Shown here one piece after another: positions 7,728 to 14,035 of a stretch of DNA of 22,213 bases. The position numbers were made by a program, and so were the translations under genes. The stretch's first letter is position 1. Each line of letters opens with the position of its first letter. The DNA lies in NCBI GenBank assembly GCA_964617765.1, contig CAZTZY010000053.1, forward strand, positions 1 to 22,213, in the 5' to 3' direction. This DNA is from CAZTZY01 sp964617765 (GTDB lineage Bacteria; Pseudomonadota; Gammaproteobacteria; Pseudomonadales; DT-91). The notes below the pieces were generated by a model, which saw nothing but the letters and a program-made list of their open reading frames with translations, was not told where the DNA came from and did not search any database.

Positions 7728-7752
7728 TTCGTTCGGCATGTCGCTGAACGAA
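7728..7752. promoter_or_regulatory. TTCGTTC-N11-GAACGAA dyad upstream of lemA
   Basis: A perfect 7-bp inverted repeat with an 11-bp spacer lies 48-72 bp upstream of the lemA start, in the 280-bp region between lemA and the divergent MaoC-type gene. The position suits an operator or a hairpin near the lemA transcription start. The rest of 7681-7960 is AT-rich with no convincing -35 element for either direction. Confidence 0.35.
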
Positions 7753-7960
7753 GCATTATTGCCTGTTTAATACGGTTTTCCTGAAATTAGCCGTTTTAAC
7801 TGACTTAGGAGTTCAATACTATTACAGAATAGCCTACTCGGCCAATTTCGATATATTGTTCTGCTTCTATCGTCATAAATGGCACTTTTATCACGTTTTA
7901 GCATTCACTGCTTTTAGGCTAGAATGCTGTTTTTCCAGAAAACACACTGAGGAATCACCT

Positions 7961-8434
7961 GTGACCACTTTAACCAACGTAACCATTGATGAAATGGAAA
8001 TCGGCAAAAAAACCACTTATACCAAAACCTGTACCGAGGCCGATATCCAGTTATTCGCGCTGGTTTCCGGCGATGTTAACCCGGTGCACCTCGATGCGGA
8101 CTATGCCGCCACTACGCAGTTTGGCCAGCGCATTGCCCATGGCATGTATACCGGCGCGCTGGTGAGTGCGGCTTTGGGTATCCAGTTGCCAGGGCCTGGT
8201 ACTATTTATCTCGGCCAGGAGATCAAGTTCAAGGCACCGGTATTTATTGGCGATACCATTACCGTGACACTGGAAGTGGAAACCATTCGCGCCGACAAGG
8301 CCATTGTGGGCTTGTTGTGTAACTGCTCGAACCAGCACGGCAAAACTGTGGCGGAAGGCAAAGCTACGGTCATTGCACCGCGCGAGAAGATTACCCTGCC
8401 CGCCCCGGCTTTGCCTAAAGTGACTATTGGCTAA
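7961..8434 (+). CDS. MaoC-family (R)-specific enoyl-CoA hydratase, PhaJ-like
   Basis: I place the start at GTG 7961 because GAGGA lies 7 nt upstream; an in-frame TTG at 7856 would add 35 residues with no family likeness. The resulting 157-residue protein is a single hot-dog domain of the MaoC family. The catalytic pair is visible in S-G-D-V-N-P-V-H-L-D (Asp38 and His43), followed by the F-G-Q-R-I-A-H-G-M-Y-T segment. Such enzymes hydrate trans-2-enoyl-CoA to (R)-3-hydroxyacyl-CoA, linking beta-oxidation to polyhydroxyalkanoate synthesis or other lipid pathways. No PHA synthase is in the window, so the pathway is open. mnmC starts 8 bp downstream and is probably co-transcribed. Confidence 0.88.
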   Translation: MTTLTNVTIDEMEIGKKTTYTKTCTEADIQLFALVSGDVNPVHLDADYAATTQFGQRIAHGMYTGALVSAALGIQLPGPGTIYLGQEIKFKAPVFIGDTITVTLEVETIRADKAIVGLLCNCSNQHGKTVAEGKATVIAPREKITLPAPALPKVTIG

Positions 8435-8442
8435 ATAAGGGC

Positions 8443-10479
8443 ATGCAAAAAGTTCTGGAGACAGCAAGCCTGGATTGGCGCAATGCCAATACCCCTGTCT
8501 CCAGCCATTTTGGTGATGTCTATTTTTCTGCTGATGACGGTTTTGCCGAAAGCCGTTATGTATATCTCGACAATAACTTCCTGACACAACGTTTCAGCCA
8601 ACTGGATAAAAGCCATTTTATCATCGCTGAAACCGGTTTCGGCACGGGTCTGAATTTTTTGCTGGCCTGGCAATGCTGGCAACAGCATGCACCACAAGGT
8701 AAAAAACTGTTTTATATTTCTACCGAATGTTTTCCACTGACAAAAACCGATTTACAACAAAGCCTGGCTTGCTGGCCAGAACTGACTGAACTCAGCGAGC
8801 GCTTGTGTGCCGGCTACCCTTTACCCATTGCCGGTTTGCACAACATTGAGCTGGCTGATAGCGTTACCTTGTTACTATTGTTAGGTGATGCCACCACCAG
8901 CTTGCAAGCTTTGCTCGAAAATACCCATCCATTAATATCGTATGCTGAAGACCGTGCTGTGGATGCGTGGTTCCTCGATGGTTTTGCGCCGGATAAAAAC
9001 CCGGATATGTGGACTCCTGAGCTGTTCAACACCATGGCCAAACTCAGTAAACGCCATACCACCTTTGCCAGTTTTACTGCAGCAGGCATTGTGCGCCGCG
9101 GCTTGCAAGCTTCAGGTTTTGCGGTAGGCAAGGTGAAAGGATTTGGCAAAAAACGCGAAATGATTCGTGGTGAATATGTAGGCTTGCCAATACTGGCAGA
9201 ACATATCACGGAAAGTTCACGCGCCAGGCCTTACGGGCATTTCTGGCCGATTTATCGTGCCACGCATAAAGCAAAATCGGTGCTGGTGATTGGCGCCGGC
9301 ATTGCCGGTTTTACCACCGCAAAAACGCTGGCCAATGCAGGCCTTGATGTCACTCTGGTGGATAGCCATTCCGAGCCTTTTCAAGGAGCGTCTGGCAATC
9401 CACAGGCAATGTTGTTCGCCAAGCTCTCGCATGAAAGCGGCACTTTTACCGAATTCAATTTGCTCAGTTATTTATTTGCCACACGATTTTATCCGCAACA
9501 GTATGCCGAGGCCTTTCACCCTTGTGGCATGTTACAGATGCTGGATGATGATGAACTAGGCGTTACAGAAAAAATGTTAGAGCGCTTTAAGGGTATGGAT
9601 AACCTGGTAACCTTACTGGATGCAAATGCCAGTTCAGCGCGCGCCAATACCGTGATCAAGCAACCCTGTTTATGGCTGGCGGGCAGTGGCTGGTTACAAC
9701 CTTCTGTGTTGCGTGACAATCTCCTCGGCGATAAACGTATCCGCTTTATCGGCAATACGACTATTACCCGCTTGGAAAAAAGTGATGGCCTGTGGCTGGC
9801 TCATTCCGCTGGCCAGTCAATATTACAAACGGATGCAGTAGTGTTATGCAATGCCCATGCTGCCAATAGCCTGTTGCCAGAATTAACACTGCCGACCAAA
9901 GCGATTCGCGGGCAAATCAGTGTGTTTGATGCTTCCGGCTTTGATGAGCTCAACACCATTATTTGCCATGAAGGTTATATTGCACCGGCAGCTTCCGACA
10001 ACCCACAACAGTATACCTGTGGTGCGAGTTATGATTTAAAAAGCACTGAACGTGAATTACTGCAAGATTCTCAAACATATAATCTGGAAACCCTGAAAAA
10101 TAATTTACCCGGTTTCTCGACACCGGCACTTGCACAACATCGGCAAACCCTTCCACTGCAAGGTCGGGTGGAGTTTCGTTGCAGCACGCCTGATTATCTT
10201 CCGGCGATTGGCCCGGTGCCAAATGCCCACGCATTTATCCACCATTACCGTCATTATGCTAAAAACAGTAATGCCTATATTCCAGTGACGGGCGAATATC
10301 ATGCAGGCCTGATGGTGAATATAGCGCACGGTTCACGCGGTTTTAGTACCGCACCCATTGCCGCAGAATTAATCCGGTCGTATCTGTTAGAACAGCCTTA
10401 TCCCATGCCTTTTGAGATAGCAAGGGAATTAAATCCGGCACGTTTTTTGATTCGCGATATAATCCGACGCAAGGTTTAA
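8443..10479 (+). CDS. mnmC: Bifunctional tRNA 5-methylaminomethyl-2-thiouridine methyltransferase / FAD oxidoreductase
   Basis: MnmC finishes the mnm5s2U modification at the wobble position of several tRNAs: the C-terminal oxidoreductase removes the carboxymethyl group and the N-terminal domain methylates the product. Both domains are intact in 678 residues. The N-terminal methyltransferase shows A-E-T-G-F-G-T-G-L-N-F (about 62-72) and D-A-W-F-L-D-G-F-A-P-D-K-N-P-D-M-W (about 173-189). The FAD domain begins with V-L-V-I-G-A-G-I-A-G (about 279) and continues with F-Q-G-A-S-G-N-P-Q-A, a family hallmark. The end shows a typical G-S-R-G-F-S-T-A-P. ATG 8443 has AAGGG upstream. The neighbour upstream is metabolic, so the pairing appears accidental. 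Confidence 0.97.
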   Translation: MQKVLETASLDWRNANTPVSSHFGDVYFSADDGFAESRYVYLDNNFLTQRFSQLDKSHFIIAETGFGTGLNFLLAWQCWQQHAPQGKKLFYISTECFPLTKTDLQQSLACWPELTELSERLCAGYPLPIAGLHNIELADSVTLLLLLGDATTSLQALLENTHPLISYAEDRAVDAWFLDGFAPDKNPDMWTPELFNTMAKLSKRHTTFASFTAAGIVRRGLQASGFAVGKVKGFGKKREMIRGEYVGLPILAEHITESSRARPYGHFWPIYRATHKAKSVLVIGAGIAGFTTAKTLANAGLDVTLVDSHSEPFQGASGNPQAMLFAKLSHESGTFTEFNLLSYLFATRFYPQQYAEAFHPCGMLQMLDDDELGVTEKMLERFKGMDNLVTLLDANASSARANTVIKQPCLWLAGSGWLQPSVLRDNLLGDKRIRFIGNTTITRLEKSDGLWLAHSAGQSILQTDAVVLCNAHAANSLLPELTLPTKAIRGQISVFDASGFDELNTIICHEGYIAPAASDNPQQYTCGASYDLKSTERELLQDSQTYNLETLKNNLPGFSTPALAQHRQTLPLQGRVEFRCSTPDYLPAIGPVPNAHAFIHHYRHYAKNSNAYIPVTGEYHAGLMVNIAHGSRGFSTAPIAAELIRSYLLEQPYPMPFEIARELNPARFLIRDIIRRKV

Positions 10480-10486
10480 TGCTTTG

Positions 10487-10720
10487 GCAGGAACGGCCTA
10501 GATGGCGATCATTCATCTCGCACGGATATTGTAAGTCTAACACGAAACCTGCAACCACAGATTTATTGGGTTGTGCCTTTGGACTGCACTAAAGGTTTTT
10601 CGGGTATCGCGGTCTAGCCCGCTCCTACAACATATCCGTGCGTCATGTGCCAAACATTCCATACGATGATCACAACTCAATTCGTAGGAGCGGGCTAGAC
10701 CGCGATCATTCATCACGCAT
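10487..10720. repeat. Cluster of three GTAG-REP elements (two directions)
   Basis: The intergenic region between convergent mnmC and the apbE-like gene contains three related copies. A 23-bp perfect inverted match links 10606-10628 with 10684-10706; each begins (in its own direction) GTAGGAGCGGGCTAGACCGC. A degenerate direct copy lies at about 10487-10523. The flank GCGATCATTCATC is shared by the first and third copies, and CGCACGGATAT is shared, inverted, between 10519-10529 and 10631-10641. The GTAG head and the short GCGG/CCGC palindrome are typical of REP/BIME elements mobilised by RAYT proteins. The large inverted repeat could also act as a transcription stop for both flanking genes. Confidence 0.88.
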
Positions 10721-10736
10721 TTAAGTGATACTGTTA

Positions 10737-11666
10737 TTAACGCTGAATCCAGAACTGGACGCCCTGCTTTTTCAAAAACTTCTCGGCATTTTTTCCCTGC
10801 AACATTGCCATTGTGGAAATAATACCGGCTTCTGTACAGGTTTTGGCAATCACAGTGACGGATCGTGGGGCATGGGCGACAGACCAGCCACTTTTGGGGT
10901 TAAGGATGTGCCCATAACGTTTATTGTTTTTCAGCAGGAAGCGCCGTGAATCACCGCTGGTGGCAACGCCACCCTCTTTAATGGATAAAATCTGGCTGGC
11001 TTTTGCTGTAGTGCTTGATTCAGCGTCTTTCACTTCTATACCCACTTGCCAGGACTGTCCGTTTTCACGCGCCTTGTTGGCAACAATATCACCACCAAAA
11101 TTGACTAACAGGGATATCGAGGTTTTTTCCTGAAAACATTGCATCACCCTGTCTGCAGCATATTCCTTGCCAATACCCCCAAAATCTATTTCCATACCAG
11201 GTTTCATGGTAATCACCGGATTTTTCCATTCCACCTGCTGCAAGCCAATGAAAGGCATGATGGCATCAATGTTTTTTTGCGCCGGAATTTTATCACTGCC
11301 ATCAAACTTCCATATCTTGCGCAATACACCGGAGGTTATATCAAAAAAACCATCGCTTATCTGGTAACAATGATAGGCAAAGTCGATCAGCATGGCGGTT
11401 TCTGCATCGACAGTCACTGGTTGTCCAGCACTGCGATTGATTTTGGGAATAATGCCATCTTCACGATAACGGCTGTATTTTTGTTCAATGCGCCAGGTTT
11501 CATGGGCAGCAGTTTCTGTGAGCATTCTGGCCAGTGCTTCATCCTGGGTATCTAACAATATTTCACATGGGCTGGCCATGGCGGCAAATTCACCGATATA
11601 AAACCCATTGGCAAAACGCACATTGATGGGGCGGGTAATATCGACAGGATCATTGTAATGTTGCAC
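10737..11666 (-). CDS. apbE: Divergent ApbE-like FAD:protein FMN transferase
   Basis: The protein has 309 residues and begins at GTG 11666 with AAAGG upstream; no in-frame ATG is available. ApbE enzymes transfer FMN from FAD to Thr or Ser of target proteins. Family motifs: D-F-G-G-I-G-K-E-Y-A-A-D-R (161-173), N-F-G-G-D-I-V-A (189-196), A-T-S-G-D-S-R-R-F (235-243) and H-I-L-N-P-K-S-G (253-260). Two features are unusual. There is no signal peptide or lipobox, although many Gram-negative ApbE proteins are exported. In the last motif, C-T-E-A-G-I-I-S-T (277-285), Gly281 stands where the usual A-D-A-L-S-T motif has the metal-binding Asp. It therefore may be a specialised subfamily. It lies downstream of the DUF3570 gene but behind a terminator. 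Confidence 0.85.
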   Translation of the reverse strand: MQHYNDPVDITRPINVRFANGFYIGEFAAMASPCEILLDTQDEALARMLTETAAHETWRIEQKYSRYREDGIIPKINRSAGQPVTVDAETAMLIDFAYHCYQISDGFFDITSGVLRKIWKFDGSDKIPAQKNIDAIMPFIGLQQVEWKNPVITMKPGMEIDFGGIGKEYAADRVMQCFQEKTSISLLVNFGGDIVANKARENGQSWQVGIEVKDAESSTTAKASQILSIKEGGVATSGDSRRFLLKNNKRYGHILNPKSGWSVAHAPRSVTVIAKTCTEAGIISTMAMLQGKNAEKFLKKQGVQFWIQR

Positions 11667-11744
11667 GGCGATTATACCTTTATTTGTTCTGGAGGTTTGT
11701 CTCTGGCCATTCCAGAGTACTCATGCCAAAGCACTGGCATAAAA

Positions 11745-11787
11745 AACCCGGGACTGCTTTTTCAAAAAGATTAACAGAACCCGGGTT
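11745..11787 (-). terminator. Intrinsic terminator after the DUF3570 gene
   Basis: Read on the minus strand, AACCCGGG (11787-11780) pairs with CCCGGGTT (11752-11745) and the second arm runs into a T-run (TTTTTTAT). The 27-nt loop contains a second small hairpin, CTTTTT-G-AAAAAG on the same strand. It begins about 18 nt after the DUF3570 stop codon. Two further short dyads (ATGCCA/TGGCAT at 11723-11740 and CTCTGG/CCAGAG at 11701-11717) lie between it and the apbE-like gene. Confidence 0.75.
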
Positions 11788-11805
11788 ATTTCAACAAGCA
11801 ACTGC

Positions 11806-13086
11806 CTAGAACTTGAACGAATATCCAATTTGCATAATCGTTGCATCAAGATCAGGGTATGCTTCATAGCTGTTCTGGATACCCACCAAACCACTGGGCG
11901 TATCCCCGGTTTGCTGATATTGCTCAAACCTGAAATTCAATTCGTTATCAGGCATGAAGATATAGCCTACCTTGAAACCTGCTGTTGTCGCCGAGAATGC
12001 TGCCAGGCGATAATCTGCACTGACCTCTGTACCGGGCGCAGGAACGGCAGTTAATTCATGCTTGTAAAAATCGGCTTCGTTTTGTTGATACCAGCGCAAA
12101 TGTGGCTGCAGGTAAAGATTATCGAGAATATTCCAGCGATAATGGAAATCCACAGTGTGTGAGTTAATACCCCAGTCATCCATCATGTAGCGATACGAAA
12201 CATCAATGGTATCACCCCATGTAGTGTGATGTTTGGTTTCCCAATACAGGCTTTCTTTTGAACGTGAATCAGGACGGTTTTCATATATCGCCCCGCCTGA
12301 TGCCACATCTAACGGTATTCCCGTAACAGGGTCTACTATGCTAACCACTTTATAAGGATCGTTCAGGTAGCCGCTAGACTGACTTAGGCCAAGATTAAAC
12401 TGCATGATAGTTCTTGGATCAATGACCTGACTAACACCAAATAAAATATCAAAGACATTTTTGGTTTCATCAGTGCCATCTCGATATGTAAGCACACCAG
12501 AAGCATTCATGGTTGCCAAAGGTGTTGGGACGCCACCAATAGGATTGAGCTTGTCGGCAGCATATGAACCGCTAACAGATAATGTAGTATTCTTTTTATT
12601 GAAATCCCAGCTCATACCTCCATCAACAGACATCGATTGGTAATCATGTTCCGTAGAGGTATTGAATCCAATGTTATAACGCATGAGGCGGTTAATAGGC
12701 GCATCCCAAGACATTCCGATTTGGGTACGACTGTCATGGAAGTTATCATCGAAGGGAATATCTCCGGGATTAATGACATAAATACTGTGCCCGCTGGCTC
12801 TTGTAAATGTTTGCGGTACATTGCCAGGAACTGCACCATTGGGTGATGGCCCTGATAAAGTATCAAACACAAGATTCAGGCTAAGTTTGCTGTCATCTGC
12901 GAATGTCTTTTGTGCTTTCAATGTGGGTTCAGCAGCTTCAACACGGTCTTTCTCGCTATACAGCATGTAAGCCGTATCGATTTTCCATCCCATATCGCCT
13001 TCTGCATGAAGCGAAGAGGATCCCAACAATGCGCAGGTTGCACTGGCTAAAGCGCCCGTGATTTTCTTTTTGTTTTTCAGTTGCAT
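11806..13086 (-). CDS. DUF3570 family predicted outer-membrane beta-barrel protein
   Basis: Two in-frame ATGs exist (13092 and 13086). I prefer 13086: its distance from the GGAGG site is 9 nt against 3 nt, giving 426 residues with a clear signal peptide (basic start, hydrophobic stretch, cleavage near L-H-A/E-G-D at about residue 28). The mature protein is made of many alternating, Tyr/Trp-rich strands with Asn/Asp turns and ends in I-G-Y-S-F-K-F; a C-terminal Phe is the usual signal of outer-membrane barrels. Sequence and neighbours match DUF3570, a family found next to DUF4266, TlpA-like and ApbE-like genes. Function is unknown; an outer-membrane pore or adaptor is an inference. Its 5' end overlaps the DUF4266 gene. 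Confidence 0.88.
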   Translation of the reverse strand: MQLKNKKKITGALASATCALLGSSSLHAEGDMGWKIDTAYMLYSEKDRVEAAEPTLKAQKTFADDSKLSLNLVFDTLSGPSPNGAVPGNVPQTFTRASGHSIYVINPGDIPFDDNFHDSRTQIGMSWDAPINRLMRYNIGFNTSTEHDYQSMSVDGGMSWDFNKKNTTLSVSGSYAADKLNPIGGVPTPLATMNASGVLTYRDGTDETKNVFDILFGVSQVIDPRTIMQFNLGLSQSSGYLNDPYKVVSIVDPVTGIPLDVASGGAIYENRPDSRSKESLYWETKHHTTWGDTIDVSYRYMMDDWGINSHTVDFHYRWNILDNLYLQPHLRWYQQNEADFYKHELTAVPAPGTEVSADYRLAAFSATTAGFKVGYIFMPDNELNFRFEQYQQTGDTPSGLVGIQNSYEAYPDLDATIMQIGYSFKF

Positions 13087-13292
13087 CCGCATCCACCTCC
13101 GCCAAAGCCTGAACCACCGCTTGACGCCTCTTTACTGAAATAAATATGCTCGTCAAAGGCTGCATCTACTGCCGACGTCTGCATTTCCGGTTTTGCCAAT
13201 ATGTCTCTTTCCCAAGGCTCAGCACCAAGACTGGAGCAACTCGCCAGGGTGTTTGTTACCAGAAGCAGAAGGATCATTTTTTTAATTGTCAT
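13077..13292 (-). CDS. DUF4266 small lipoprotein with Gly-rich CGC tail
   Basis: I start it at ATG 13292, 7 nt after GGAG; a GTG at 13304 is also in frame. The 71-residue precursor has a lipobox L-A-S-C with Cys19 as the lipidated residue, so the mature lipoprotein is about 53 residues. The body has P-W-E-R-D-I-L-A-K-P-E-M and the tail G-G-S-G-F-G-G-G-G-C-G-C-N, with Cys68 and Cys70, both matching what I recall of DUF4266. The segment E55-A-S-S58-G-G-S61 just before the tail resembles the flavinylation motif of ApbE targets. Function is unknown. It lies 24 bp after the thioredoxin gene and overlaps the DUF3570 gene, so the three form an operon. Confidence 0.88.
   Translation of the reverse strand: MTIKKMILLLLVTNTLASCSSLGAEPWERDILAKPEMQTSAVDAAFDEHIYFSKEASSGGSGFGGGGCGCN
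13093..13100 (-). promoter_or_regulatory. Ribosome binding site embedded in the Gly codons of DUF4266
   Basis: GGAGGTGG on the minus strand is the ribosome binding site of the DUF3570 gene, and the same bases form Gly codons of the Gly-Gly-Gly-Gly-Cys tail of the DUF4266 gene. The two needs act on one sequence, and translation of the two genes is likely coupled. The 9-nt distance to ATG 13086 decides the DUF3570 start. Confidence 0.7.
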
Positions 13293-13316
13293 TGGATACT
13301 CCACTGAACTGTACTG

Positions 13317-13796
13317 TTATAATAATGCTTGCTGTATATGTTTTTCGTAATCGCCCTTGTCTTTGTTATTGAAGCCAATATGGCTATGCAATACTTTTCC
13401 GTCCTTGCCTATAACAAAAGCGGTTGGCATACCCATCACATCATAAGCCTTGGGAGTTTTGCCTTTTGGATCAAACGCAATAGTGAAGTTTGCGGGGGTA
13501 TCTTTCAGGAATGTTTCTGCATCCGCCTGTTTTCTATCGACGTTAATAGCGATGAACTCTACACCTTGATCGGCATATTTTTTTTGCATTTCGCTCATCC
13601 ATGGAAAGGAATCACGACAAGGGCTGCACCACGATGCCCAGAAATCGACATAAACAACCTTGCCTTTATAATCGGCCAGATTCACCATTCCACTTATCCC
13701 TTGCAAGCTAAAATCAGGCGCCACACCTGTAGTTTCTGCTGCAGCGAACTGGCTGATCAAGAGTATATTGAGTAACACTATTTTTAAGAATTTCAT
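13317..13796 (-). CDS. TlpA-like periplasmic thioredoxin-family protein
   Basis: The 159-residue protein carries a signal peptide (hydrophobic residues 5-18, likely cleavage A-A-A20/E-T-T) and a thioredoxin-like domain of the TlpA/ResA type. The redox motif is W-A-S-W-C57-S-P-C60, and the cis-Pro loop is G-M-P-T-A-F. The catalytic C-S-P-C and soluble periplasmic location fit a reductant rather than an oxidant; DsbD, encoded divergently, could keep it reduced. It is the first gene of the tlpA-DUF4266-DUF3570 operon and starts at ATG 13796 after AGAGGTGA. Likely targets are the paired cysteines of the DUF4266 tail or proteins handling its cofactor; this is inference. Confidence 0.92.
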   Translation of the reverse strand: MKFLKIVLLNILLISQFAAAETTGVAPDFSLQGISGMVNLADYKGKVVYVDFWASWCSPCRDSFPWMSEMQKKYADQGVEFIAINVDRKQADAETFLKDTPANFTIAFDPKGKTPKAYDVMGMPTAFVIGKDGKVLHSHIGFNNKDKGDYEKHIQQALL

Positions 13797-13827
13797 GGAT
13801 TCACCTCTTTTTATTTTCCATGTTTGA

Positions 13828-13860
13828 ATAATAACCGGTGTTTCTTAAGACAAGCTTAAG
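13828..13860 (-). promoter_or_regulatory. tlpA-operon promoter with PmrA/QseB-type box
   Basis: Read on the minus strand: CTTAAG-CTTGT-CTTAAG (13860-13844), then 10 nt, then TATTAT (13833-13828) as a -10 hexamer. The tandem hexamer spaced by 5 nt is the published PmrA box pattern (Y-TTAA-K, N5, Y-TTAA-K), also recognised by the related QseB. No good -35 hexamer exists; the box covers that region, as for activator-dependent promoters. The start would lie near 13820, leaving a leader of about 24 nt. Confidence 0.65.
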
Positions 13861-13971
13861 TCCGATTAATATTAGTGACGGGCTGCATTAAAACTTGTGA
13901 AGGGTTATACAATTTCAGTTAATCGCCAACCTATTTATTCAAAATTCACTTATATATAGCTATACGACAAA

Positions 13972-14004
13972 CTTAATTTTCCCTTAAGGTTAACAACATA
14001 TACT
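13972..14004 (+). promoter_or_regulatory. dsbD promoter with PmrA/QseB-type box
   Basis: CTTAAT-TTTCC-CTTAAG (13972-13988) is followed by 10 nt and then TATACT (13999-14004). The architecture is the same as at the divergent tlpA promoter, including the 10-nt distance. Transcription would start near 14011, about 25 nt before ATG 14036. Confidence 0.65.
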
Positions 14005-14035
14005 CTGTACATCGGCTCATATTAAGGTGTCACCT

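Noticed and set aside
7856..7960. N-terminal extension of the MaoC-type protein from TTG 7856
   Set aside because: The added 35 residues have no MaoC likeness, and the GTG at 7961 has a well-placed GAGGA.
8051..8697. Minus-strand frames antisense to the MaoC-type gene and mnmC
   Set aside because: Both overlap well-supported plus-strand genes and show no family features or binding sites.
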